Source: Gracilaria domingensis
Taxonomy: Eukaryota > Rhodophyta > Florideophyceae > Gracilariales > Gracilariaceae
Length of the DNA: 64,000 nt
Assembly (NCBI GenBank): GCA_022539475.1
Contig: VCMS01000112.1
Location: forward strand, 62,001 to 126,000
Direction of reading: 5' to 3'
This document shows positions 1 through 9,460 of this stretch, in pieces; position 1 is the stretch's first letter; the number at the start of each line of letters is the position of its first letter. The notes under the pieces were generated by a model that saw only the letters and a program-made list of their open reading frames with translations, did no database searches and had not been told where the DNA came from. The position numbers and the translations under genes are program-made.

Positions 1-325
1 ATTCCGAACCATTCGTACTGTAGAACACGTCAAAAATGGGAGACTTGGAGTCATTTTCTTCATCCGAGTTGTGGTCATCAGGTGGTTTTGCGGCCTCTTC
101 AAATTGCTGGCGAACATTATATGCTGCATCTGCTAGCAGTTCTCATGCAGTTAACGCATTCTGCTTCGTTATTTCTGCCATGGTGGGTCGTAGTTGCAAG
201 GAGAATAATCTGCGACAATAAGCGGAGAGTAGGTCTCTGGTGGGATAAATGTCTGCTTCGCTTTGTCGTGGAACTACTGCTTTCACTTTAAACACTGAGT
301 ATCTGCGTTGTTCGCTTTTCTCCAC
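1..325 (-). pseudogene. Coding remnant cut by window start, unrecognised
   Basis: An open minus-strand frame starts with a methionine at 325 and continues, past one in-frame TGA at about 143, to the window edge. The part beyond the stop has a protein-like acidic stretch (residue string DDHNSDEENDSKSPIFDVFY), which is why I take the whole as one decayed coding region. I do not recognise the family. Given the neighbours, a DNA-transposon protein tail is the simplest guess, but no catalytic motif is visible. Confidence 0.3.
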
Positions 326-1500
326 TTAATGACACAGTCAAATTCGATTGACTGTGTCAATGCGGATGATACTGACTTTCAATTCAAGTTACGAATCTAT
401 CTACTTTGAATTGGATATCTACGCTAAGATTTACTGAGTCCTTAAAAATATTGAACTTTTTACAGTACGGGAAACGTTTCGCTTTGTTTCTTGATAAATG
501 CAGAAGAGGTCTAATAGCCCCCGAAAATTTTAAGGGGTATCCTTTTCTCAGGCTTAATTCTGGACAGTTATGAACGCCGCAAAAATCCAGTTTTTCAAAT
601 AATTTAGACATGAATTTCCATGCCTGTTTCTACCGTCTGCATCACTCCTTTCAATTCTCGGGCATAATTCTGTACACTGCTGAGGGTCCATGCTCGCAGC
701 GCAAACTTTGTTTTGAACGTTAGAGACCCCTGTAGTAGAGCGTGTACACTTTGTATATGTTGCGTCTTGTTATTACTTTGTCTACCACAGTTGCATCCCG
801 TAACGTTAATAAGCTATGGGAAGAACAATAATAAAAGGAAACAAATACCTGGGCTGACAAAAATGGTTCAATTAAACATTACTTCAGCTACTTTATAAAC
901 TTCTTGCATTTTTGTTAATTAGAAAACTTGTTTCTTTAAATTGCCAAGAGACTTTTAGGTGGAACTTTTGACTGTATCTTTTGAAAAATGGTGCTTGTTT
1001 CCTACTTGTACAAAAGATAGCCATTAAATGAGGGTCGATTTACAAACAAAAAGTAAAAAATCATCTTAAAGCATCGTATTCTTCATTGTAACGAAGATAT
1101 TTAACATTTTTGCTATGCCATGAGGCAAATAAAGAGTTAATTTATCTCTGAACAGAGCGATCTCACAACAAAGTCGTAAAAAGTAGCTTCGCCCGGCTTC
1201 GCGTAGCGCTGGATATGCGCAGACCAAACAAGTGTATTGCAATTAAATTTATGAGAAAATGTCCGTGTACAGAATTAAGCTATGTACAGAATTAGGCCGA
1301 CGAGAAGAATACCCGATCCGGTACCTCTCATTTCTGGTCTACCAAAAAGAAACCTCTCCAACCTTTCTGTTCCTCTAAAGTTTGTCTGCAAGATGACTGC
1401 CCGTCCTAGTTCTGGTTTACTAAATACAAAACCAAACCATCCACCATTCTTGGAAATAGGTCTCTTTCACTCGAACGTACTTTTAGTTGATTGCCTGCGG
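326..1500. other. AT-rich stretch without recognised genes
   Basis: Only short open frames on both strands are present, none with a recognisable motif. The composition is AT-richer than the transposon bodies to the right. I see no repeats, RNA genes or clear promoter here. Confidence 0.4.
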
Positions 1501-1751
1501 TGCCCCTAACCCTTTTGAGACGGTTCGCTAAGTCTACAATCTTTCCATAAAAACATTGGACATTTTCTAGAAATGGGGAAACTTTTGAAGACATTTCCGG
1601 AGAAAAACGCATGCATTTGGCGCCACAATACAAATCGTGCGCATACAAAAGAGTCCTGTTCGAACATCCGTTTTCCAATGATCGTCACCGATCACAAGCC
1701 TTTCCACTTTGCTTCCACAACTAAAAAGAACCACAATCAACACTTCACAAA

Positions 1752-2525
1752 ATGTCTGACAATGTTTGCAGTGCTGAAAACAACGATAAAGCAACTTTGG
1801 CACGTGCTGCGGAACGTAAAAGAAAACTATCTAATAAATATCCCAAAACGATATCATCGACTGATTTGACACAAAGAAGTGTAGCTTGTCACCCTCAAAA
1901 TGTGCATCAAAATGTTTTGGTTCCTTCACAACCTTTGAATGGAACTCGCTTACCCAACGATGTACACAAAGTGGTTTTGGCTTCCCCACAGTTCTCTACT
2001 GCTCTGTCAAACACACCAAATACTATTATGTATTCTCAAAATGTTGCAACTGCTGCACTTACTGCAAACGTCAACATTGCGAATGCAACCTGTCCAAAAC
2101 AAGGTTATAACCATGATACTGTTCTGATCTTGCTTCAGAAAATGAATGCTGCTGGATACGGCTCTCGTCAACACCAACGAAAGACGCTTAAGGAAGTTTT
2201 TCTTACAGCAATCAAAATGGCAAAAGAAGAAAACTGCATTGTACGTTCTACCCAGGCGTGGGAGAAAACGTTTGTGCGCCTTCGCAATGACCATACAGCT
2301 TACATACAAAAGCTGTCAAAATCTGGCCGTGATGGGGACGATGAAACCCTTCACAATAAACCGCCTTTCTTTGGGGAACTGCATGAACTGGAATCAGGAA
2401 GGGCACGCCATGACCCGTCTAGGGCGTGCAATACAGACGAAGGAATTGGAGATGCATCGCTGAGTAGTAGCCGTAAGCGAGCTAAGACTTCTGGGAAAGG
2501 GTTCCTTGAAAAGTATTCTACTTAG
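1752..2525 (+). CDS. Myb/SANT-like accessory protein of PIF/Harbinger
   Basis: A 257-residue open frame begins with ATG. Autonomous PIF/Harbinger elements encode, besides the transposase, a trihelix/Myb-like DNA-binding protein that brings the transposase to the element ends and helps nuclear import. The middle of this protein (about residues 120-190) has the expected spaced aromatic/basic helices, with an AWEKTFVRLRND-type helix. It is followed by an acidic stretch and a basic C-terminus (SSSRKRAKT) that could be a nuclear localisation signal. The N-terminal 100 residues are Ser/Thr/Asn-rich and probably disordered. The frame is intact. The assignment rests mostly on context next to the Harbinger transposase, so a different DNA-binding fold is possible. 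Confidence 0.6.
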   Translation: MSDNVCSAENNDKATLARAAERKRKLSNKYPKTISSTDLTQRSVACHPQNVHQNVLVPSQPLNGTRLPNDVHKVVLASPQFSTALSNTPNTIMYSQNVATAALTANVNIANATCPKQGYNHDTVLILLQKMNAAGYGSRQHQRKTLKEVFLTAIKMAKEENCIVRSTQAWEKTFVRLRNDHTAYIQKLSKSGRDGDDETLHNKPPFFGELHELESGRARHDPSRACNTDEGIGDASLSSSRKRAKTSGKGFLEKYST

Positions 2526-2641
2526 CAATCAGAGCGCCATAGTCAAATCAGCATGGAAATAAAGCGCGGAAATGAGGAACGCTCGAAGATGCGTATGCTG
2601 CTCAAGAAATTTCTTGACACGATGTAGTAATTTGGACATCT

Positions 2642-3930
2642 TCACTCTTTATTGAGAATATAGTAAAGAAGTACATCACTTTGTTTGCGGCCTTGTACCG
2701 TTTCTCCTGTTACTTCATCTCTGTTGCACTCAATATCGTCCGGCAGTTCTGTGTCGTACTGCTCACCGTCAGATAGTGACATATTATGCAAGATTATGCA
2801 ATCCATAAGCATAATAGCAATATTGTCTTCGTCGTGCAAATGGATACCGGTGCGTAGGATGGGGAAGCGATTTTTGAGTATCCCGAATGCACACTCAATT
2901 GGCTTTCGAGTTGTCGATGCAAGTTTATTCCACACACGCAGTAACGGAGTCGCTTTTATTTCCGCTTCAGAGCTTGATTTCATCATGTTTACTTGTAGTG
3001 TAAAGGCGCAGTCTCCCCTTACGTAAGGCCTCACATGTATGCCCCCAACCGAAAGATCCTTCACAATCGACTCTCCCAACCATTTTTCACTCTCAATGTT
3101 GCGCTTCAACACTGACCGCCCATATATTGTACTGTCTCCCAACACGCCCGGAAGCCCCACGTCCGCATATATTATTCTTCTCGCGGCATCGCAAACCGCA
3201 AATATTATGATACTTGTAAATCCTTTGTAACAACGGTACTCATAGTACTGGTCTTCCGGGCATGCGGGCCATCGAATATGTGTACCGTCAATCGCATCGA
3301 CGCAATAAGGTAAGCCGCCAACCGTTGAAATCCAGCCATTACTTCGGCAAATTCTTGCTCGTTTGTCGGAAACTTCACTTTTTCGTAGAATGTCCTGCAT
3401 ATCGTAGGGGATACACTCCCAATGCAGTCATTGACTGTGCTGCGCCCTATTCCTAACGTCGTAGCAACGCGCTCACACGAGCCCCCTCCCACGTACATGA
3501 AAAATCCAGCCACTTTCAGTTCAACAGCCAACGGTTTTCGGCCCCTAGTTATTTCTGATGCCTGACTGCTGCCATAAACTGCCGCGACCAGCTGACAAAA
3601 AACGCTATGTGGGACCCTAAAAAGTGAAGACCACGTAGGGGTTAGCCTCACATCAGGATGAAAGGCATAGTCGTATAGCCATGTTGGTGAGTTTCTCATT
3701 CTGCACCAGACCCTTCTATGACAACCTCCACGCATATCCGAATAGTTCACGAGTAAAGCCATTTGGTCACCTTCGGCGATGAGAGAGGCAACAAACTGAT
3801 CGCTCTCATCTTCAAGAGACAGAATGCATTGTGTTATTATTCCGAATACGTTCCTCTGCACCAAGGACATTCGTGTACCTTCCAGGTCTGTGAGGTCCGT
3901 ACTATCGTCCTCAGCATCACGAACTGTCAT
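2642..3930 (-). pseudogene. PIF/Harbinger DDE transposase, one frameshift
   Basis: This is the cut-and-paste transposase of the DDE_Tnp_4 family. Two overlapping minus-strand frames together carry the whole enzyme. The upstream frame (start chosen at the ATG at 3930, MTVRDAEDDSTD) has an N-terminal region and a helix-turn-helix (ATTLGIGRSTVNDC). The downstream frame (to 2642) has the catalytic core: D in DAIDGTHI, the conserved GVLGDSTIY, a D in YVRGDCAF and the E in IECAFGILKNRF. A single frame change is needed near 3310-3330, between GFQ and GGLPYC. It could be a frameshift or, less likely, a tiny intron. The frame stays open upstream to 4443, but that Ala-rich extension is a product of the G-rich tract and probably not translated. 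Confidence 0.85.
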
Positions 3931-4985
3931 GGCTAGAGCGGGGGCGAGACCGATGGCAGGATTTGCGGCGAGTAAGGGCACTGGAAAATTACTGCCAAAA
4001 GCGCCGTCAAAAGCAACTGCGAAGGCGACAGCAACAGCGGCGGCGAGTGTAGCGGCAAAAGCGCCGGCACTTACAGCGGCGGTTGCTGCGGCAAAAAGCG
4101 GCGGAATGTGTGGAGGTACGACAGCAGGCGAGTGTCGCAGGTTAGATTGTCGGAGAAACTTTGTGGCAGCAGAGGCCCATGGAGGAGAAAAAGCTCTGGC
4201 GATTGCAGCTATGTCACGTGCCTTGGCGGACACGGGGGCCGGAGAGAGCGTTTGCCAGGATCGGAGCCAAGTACAATGATGGGTAGGGAGTGTGGCGGCA
4301 AGAGACTGAAGCAAGCGCGGCAACGAATGCCGGAACACGTAACGCCGAAATGTGCGATGTTCAGAAGAGGCGACAAATAAGAACCTTGGTGAGGCGGCCA
4401 CTGCCACGTAGAGTATCTGCGCAGGGCGCCAAGTCGATGGCAATAGCTTGGTCTGCGACGGTGGTGAAGTCGACTGGTGTGAGAAAGAAAACCGGAGTCG
4501 ACGGGGGCAAAAGTGGCGGCGTCAATGATGTTAGCGTCGTAGAATGGCCACGAGTGCGGCGGTGCCGTCGATGGCGGTTTCGGCAATTTCAACACCTTGG
4601 GTCTGCGGCCGGTTTTCGTTTGATGCGGTGGGGGCGTCGGTGGCGAGGCGGCGATTGCAGCGCCGTTGATCGGTGGTGCTTGCGGCCGCTGCTTGCGCCG
4701 GCGGGTTCAATGGTCAAGTCCGCGCCCACGGCGACGGTGACTATGGCGGTGGCGAAGTCTGACGGCGGTGATGGGGGCGGAGGGTGCGACGAGTGCGAGA
4801 ACTAGAAATGGCGGTGAGTGCGGCGGGGTTAGCGATATCTGCTTTAGTGGTGACGGCGAAGAGTGCGACGTCAAAGACTGGAGGCCGGTGGCGGGAGTAG
4901 TAAGTGCGCAAAGAAACGAGGGTGGTTGGGGCGGTGGCGGCGGTGACAGCGGTGGCGAGTACGCCGGCGTCGGGGCCACACGCGC
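3931..4985. repeat. G-rich, G-over-C skewed tract in the Harbinger element
   Basis: About 1 kb is dominated by GGCGG, GGCGA and GCGGCAA words on the plus strand. It keeps several frames open on both strands, giving Ala-, Gly- or Arg-rich predicted peptides of no clear meaning. No motif is conserved in any of them, so I treat the tract as non-coding filler of the transposon. Confidence 0.55.
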
Positions 4986-5207
4986 TTTTTTTTCAATTGC
5001 CGCCGCCTCATCCACTTTCGGACTTATTTCGACCGTGTGGAGCTCTGCCTCGTCCAGAGCTTGTCATCGCTCAAAAAGCGCCGACAAAATGTAATACGTT
5101 TTGATTGAAACTGGACAAGTGCTATGTGTCGTTTTCGGATGTATTTTGTTCAAAATGTAAGCGATTTCGGACAAAACGCACCGTGCCTGTCTTTATGTAG
5201 AGAGGCC

Positions 5208-5316
5208 CTTATGTCTAGTGAGCTAGACATAAGCGTGCAACATGATTTGCTAGCCGCTATAACCAATCGTTGTCAGCGTGCCACTTGTCATTTTGGCTTA
5301 GCTCACTAGACATAAG
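5208..5316. repeat. 109-bp inverted-repeat unit with palindromic end
   Basis: An 18-bp perfect inverted repeat, CTTATGTCTAGTGAGCTA at 5208-5225 and its complement at 5299-5316, bounds the unit. The left end is itself nearly palindromic (CTTATGTCTAG...CTAGACATAAG). This could be a tiny MITE, or subterminal repeats of the Harbinger element. No target duplication is obvious. Confidence 0.55.
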
Positions 5317-5475
5317 CAAAAAATCTTTTCAATTGGCTACAAATTCAATCGGTTTGAAATTAAACCAATAATTTTCGAACTCGAGTACCACGTGTATTTC
5401 AGTCAACATGGTTTGTTAGACCGCTCTCCTTCAGCCGTATGATCGAGTCATTTCTTTCCTTCTCATTGGCTATTT

Positions 5476-5501
5476 CTTATGTCTAGCTTACTAGACATAA
5501 G
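5476..5501. repeat. 26-bp palindrome sharing the CTTATGTCTAG word
   Basis: CTTATGTCTAG and CTAGACATAAG flank a 4-base centre. The same 11-bp word makes up the repeats at 5208-5316, so the two sites belong to one repeat system. Confidence 0.6.
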
Positions 5502-6080
5502 AACTTTTAGTCCCAAAAGGGTTAAGACAAACGGAACCCCTTATAAGGTGTGCCCAAATTTGTACCCCTTAAGTGTGGAAATTTTATAAAAGATATGAAG
5601 AAAATTTTACAGCTGTCATATTTGTTTGAGAGTGTGCCACTCCTCCCAACAAGTTCTCACTATACGATTTGGTACTTCACGTGTTACTACGGGACAAGGA
5701 AAGACGTCACATTCAGAACAAGCATACCGAGACTTGTATCCTGTTCTTTTCGGCAGAGATTCCGCATTGTCTGTCGTGGAACAAACCACACACCACCTGG
5801 GATTGCCCAACACCAAGTTTTCTTTTGCGATCCGACTACGGCTGTGAAGTACAGGGATGTGTTGCTTTGCTGTTCCTAGACAAGTTTCATTCAATTTACA
5901 AGCTCTTGAAGAGTTAGTTCAAAATCTTGCTCGCCTTTTTGGCACACTTCCAACCATGGAAACACCAACACTGTCATTCGAGCGCGGTGAGCGTTGAACC
6001 CTTTCACGATTTCCCACAAGTGATATGTAAATGTCCTTAATAGCCTTCGTGAAAGTCAACTTGGTTGCACTGCATCTTCT

Positions 6081-7460
6081 TCACAAGCGATAAGACTTGA
6101 AATTATTTTCGTCTGTCGAAAGAACTCTTCGTATGTAATAGGCATTCACAAACATAATTTGAACAAATCTCCTAATTATAATACCCCTTGATGAAAGTTT
6201 CGACATGTGGAAGGGACAATTCGATACCACTCCAGACATAACATCTGTTCCACCTTTATGTATATTCCAGTGTGCGATAAGAGACGGTCTCACATATTTA
6301 GCAGCAAAACTGGGACCATTGGACTGCACTTTTTCATGATAAGCATATATAAATTGAAGGCAAGATGTCACGGAATGATAATCTTTTCCGAAACCAAAAA
6401 CATGTGATGGATACTGTGAGACTGTCCCAACAGGAATGACAGACCACGGCAAAAACGTTTGCTCTAGGTGTCTCGTGATCGTAGAAACAGAGTCTGCCAG
6501 GCATTGGAGTACGCTCACTCGAACAGCGTAGATGATTTCAAAGCGAGAGGCAGCCACAAAAAGAACTGTGGTTTGACAGACGGCAATGTGGTGCAAAATC
6601 TGATATCTATAAGCTTTCCATGGCACAAGGCTGTGCAGCTGGCTTTTCGACTTTTCCCACTGCGACTCACTGTCAGTACCGGTATTGAAAGGGGTTTCGT
6701 GAGCCAAATTGAGAACTATGTTCAGTTCTGTGTACGGCCCCCATTTATCTCTCACGTCGTAGGCTGTGCGGAGGAAGGAATTGGCGGAGAACGTTTTAAA
6801 CTCCCACACAATTGGCACTGCTGCATCGCCAGGTGACTGATTAATTGCAGGGGGTTCGATATTGTTTGATGTTCTGTTTCTCATAGCCACAATCACCAAA
6901 TCCGGTGACGTTGCAATGTGCGAGAACGCACTTTCCCGCCGCTGCAGTAACCCGTATTTACGTGCCGAAAGAGTAAGAAGGTTGGCATGTTGAAGCAGGT
7001 AGTCCGGTAATGCTCTCTGCAACATTGCCTCGTTTCTACTACCCGCTCTCATATCTTCTGTCTGTTTTCGTGGTTTGAAACACCACGATTCTAACGCCAG
7101 TCGTCCTATTCTGTCTGCAAAAGTCATTTGACTTTCAGTGCTTTCTTTCCAGTTTGCTAAGGCCTGCACCAGCCACGGCTTATTTTTGGTGAAATACCCC
7201 GTGAGCTTGCCAGCCTTGCATGCTGCTTTGAGCTCTGCAAGAGTCATGTGTGCTGTTGCTTCTACGGAAAAATGCTGCAGAGATTGTGAGTCATACCTTT
7301 CAGGGGTTTCTTGGTGAGATTGGAATTTAGCTCCAATAAGTTGGCAGAGCAGGTGATGTTCTTCTACACTAAACAAGTAATCCTGGTTGTGCTTCGACAA
7401 CGCTTCTATGAATGCCAAACTTGTGGTCGATGTGTACTTCTGCCTCGCCCGAGAAACCAT
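6081..7460 (-). pseudogene. Transposase C-terminal part with embedded YqaJ/lambda-exo nuclease
   Basis: This 459-residue open frame continues the transposase encoded upstream. Residues 140-310 show the signature of a PD-(D/E)XK nuclease of the YqaJ/lambda-exonuclease kind. These are a helix with E144 in GSRNEAML, the D187 of TSPDLVIV, the E220-x-K222 of VWEFKT, and a Q-x-x-x-like helix AYRYQILHHIAVCQ followed by a hydrophobic strand (TTVLFVAAS). The frame then returns to transposase: HWNIHKGGTDVMSG matches the piggyBac-type MGGVDxxD motif with the third acidic residue, and FVNAYYIRRV matches its conserved C-terminal helix. The nuclease residues all look intact. A frame change near 7460-7480 separates this piece from the upstream one. 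What is seen are the motifs; the fold and the fusion are inferred. Confidence 0.65.
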
Positions 7461-8140
7461 AATTTGTCACTCCCTGATTGAGATCCTGTAATAGGTGTGA
7501 CATTAGAAAAGAATTCGTCTTGAACTCTATCTCCGAACACCTCCATTGCCGAGCTAACCGCTTCTGCTTCGTGCAAATATCTTAATTGGACGTCTTTGAA
7601 GTTTTGCACAGTCTGCTGCATAGTTCGTCTCTGGGCAATCCATTTGTTCTCTGCCAAGTCTTCTCGAGTTGTTACTAGCATAGCCATGCGGCCTCTCACC
7701 GTCGAAGCTTCTCTCAGAGCAAATTGAAATGTCTTCCTGTTCTTTCCGTGACGTTTTTCGGCCCAGAACGCCGATAGAATTCCGAACTCGGTAATCTTTT
7801 TGGTGTGTTTGTATTCTCGCCCCTGTCCGAACGTAAACGGGGCTTGAGGTCCTCTTTTCTGTGTCCCAATGACGTGCAATCCTATATCTCTTAGGAACAG
7901 AACAATGCTATCGGATACATATCCGCGATCAATGTATATTGTACTCGCGTTACGGAACATGCAGTTCATTGCATCAGACTGTCCTTGGACACGGCGTAAC
8001 AAAGTGCCTAACGTGTTTTGAACTGTTTCTCCAATGGTCGAATACCGAGAGCACAATATCAGATTAGTCAGAGGGTTGGACAATGTGGTCTGTTGAGCAC
8101 CTCTCGCTTTGTCAAGATTTACTTGGCGAAATCCTGTACT
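7406..8140 (-). pseudogene. PiggyBac-like transposase, middle catalytic part
   Basis: The frame contains IYIDRGYVSD followed by a helix and GTQKRGPQAPF, the layout of the DNFFTS...GTxRxNRxxxP region that holds the second catalytic aspartate in DDE_Tnp_1_7 (piggyBac) transposases. The open frame runs upstream to about 8140 with ELSPSTGFRQVNLDKARG, the stretch that in the family follows the first aspartate. It is separated from the N-terminal piece by a frame change near 8140-8160 and from the C-terminal piece near 7460-7480. Confidence 0.6.
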
Positions 8141-8155
8141 GGGAGATAACTCGTT

Positions 8156-8665
8156 TCACCTTTGCCGAGTGACATCGTCGTCAGCCACGAAACTCATTCC
8201 ATTGACGTGAAAAAGTGGACAACACACAGCATCGAAGGCTTCTTCAGTACTATTGATGGCTCGATCATAGGATCCTTCGGCATTCATACCCATTCCCGGT
8301 ATATCACTTTCGCTGACACCAAAAGCGGTAATTATCTCACGAATTCTTGAGCGGTTGATGTCGACAAAGTTGTAAACATTGCAGTTGTCTTCATCTGTTA
8401 GGTCCTCAAAGGAAGTCCTGTAGAACGCGCAACCTGCGACGACACCAACAGCTGTCTCTAGTTCTGGCATAGTGCACTCTCTAAGACGCAGCTCACGCAA
8501 TCCTGTATTTTCTGTGCGATGCAGTTCGTGCCTAAATGGGCCACAAAATAGTAAACTCATAAAGATAGAGCTTGCTTTAAGGTTGCCTAACTGCTGTCTG
8601 GAAATGAAAAGTGCCTTACAAATCCTTTCGCGCGAGGCTGCCACAACGTCTTTGACTTCTTTCAT
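8156..8665 (-). pseudogene. PiggyBac-like transposase, N-terminal part
   Basis: The frame opens at an ATG at 8665 (MKEVKDVVAASRERIC). It contains a helical domain (LFISRQQLGNLKASSIFM...) and ends in MSFVADDDVTRQR, where the aspartates sit where piggyBac transposases have their first catalytic D. Upstream, to about 8840, another frame shows an acidic Ser-rich segment (SEDSVLYEDEHDDSSETD) typical of the N-terminal tails of such proteins, so the real start may lie further upstream and be interrupted. Confidence 0.55.
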
Positions 8666-8974
8666 GGATTACTCATCAACAATATCCGATTCAATTTGAG
8701 CAGTTAGTGAAATTGTCATGAAACATAGTGCGGCAGTTTGCTTGATCAGTTTCAGAACTGTCGTCGTGTTCATCTTCGTAGAGAACAGAATCCTCGGAGG
8801 TGATTGACTGTGCCTCAATGTCCATGTCAATTGAAAACACCGCGACAGGCGGTCAAACACAGCTCAAAGGCGTCCAAGGTCTCGAGACGGAAGGTGTGCA
8901 TTGCAAACTGGACAACAGTTTGAACTGCTGAGGGCGCGCTTTTGCTCATTTGAACCAAACGCGATCCAGGCAAC

Positions 8975-9035
8975 AAGGGGTACCGCAGCTCGTTAAGGGG
9001 TACCGCGGGTACCGCTTATGAGATAAGGGGTACCC
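8975..9035. repeat. Three direct AAGGGGTACC repeats at element end
   Basis: AAGGGGTACCGC at 8975-8986, TTAAGGGGTACCGC at 8993-9006 and ATAAGGGGTACCC at 9023-9035 lie in a row. The complement appears twice at the other side (5536-5543, 5563-5572). They look like terminal and subterminal transposase-binding repeats of the piggyBac-like element. Confidence 0.55.
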
Positions 9036-9173
9036 GTTCTAAAAATGGCAACGGTTTTTCAAGGGGCACAGATCTGTACCTCTTGCGTTTCGGGGGATAG
9101 ATCGAGAAAAGGATGCCCAATAAAAGCTGAATCCCAATCAAAAGACACAAAACCGCCTCCAGGGCCTCCTGGC

Positions 9174-9194
9174 CAGGCCTCTTTCGTTTCGGAT
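9174..9194 (+). repeat. hAT left terminal inverted repeat
   Basis: CAGGCCTCTTTCGTTTCGGAT pairs with the right end except for one base. Several TCCGAAA/TTTCGGA words follow inside, down to about 9250, as subterminal repeats. Confidence 0.9.
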
Positions 9195-9460
9195 TCGGAC
9201 GACCAAAATCCGAAAACTCCGAAGTGAAAAAACCAAAAAAGTCCGAAAAGAAGGCTGTAAGCCTCAGCAAATCTTACAGCCTTGGCGCCAAATCTTAGCG
9301 AAACAGGGTACCAAACCGAAGAACCTATAATCTCTTTTCACGCACAAGTCCAAACCGTAAAGCCTCAAAGCTTGACACCCCACACTCTGGGCACAAACTT
9401 CAAACACTTTGTCTCCAACGTTCCATTCCTTCCAACATCTTCCATTCCTGTCACATTAAT

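Larger units (their letters stand above)
1510..5521. mobile_element. PIF/Harbinger DNA transposon, ends tentative
   Basis: The element is defined by its two divergent-strand partners: a Myb/SANT-like protein on the plus strand (1752-2525) and a DDE transposase on the minus strand (2642-3930), the classical two-gene PIF/Harbinger content. The genes are convergent with about 117 bases between them. Outer limits are uncertain. A 12-bp inverted pair, CCCTTTTGAGAC at 1510-1521 and its complement with one mismatch at 5510-5521, is flanked by TAA and TTA and could be the ends, but a 3-bp identical target duplication is not seen. A G-rich tract occupies 3.9-5.0 kb inside the element. Confidence 0.7.
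5534..9034 (-). mobile_element. PiggyBac-like DNA transposon carrying a nuclease domain
   Basis: The transposase lies on the minus strand between 8665 and 6081. Inverted sequences of the form (GG)ACCCCTTAT near 5534-5572 and ATAAGGGGTACC near 8975-9035 bracket it and probably mark the ends, but they are imperfect and I cannot fix a target duplication. TTAA, the piggyBac target, occurs near both ends (5522 and 8993), which fits but is not proof. The element is broken, with two frame changes in the transposase. Confidence 0.6.

Noticed and set aside
4108-4805. Long plus-strand frames giving Arg/Gly/Ala-rich proteins
   Set aside because: They lie in the G-rich tract, where stop codons are rare in all phases. 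No motif is seen and the opposite strand is open as well.
1507-5525. CTAA-CCCTTTT...AAAAGGG-TTAA pair read as piggyBac ends
   Set aside because: The CCC start and TTAA-like flank look like piggyBac, but the enclosed genes are PIF/Harbinger and the left flank is CTAA, not TTAA. I keep it only as a tentative Harbinger end.
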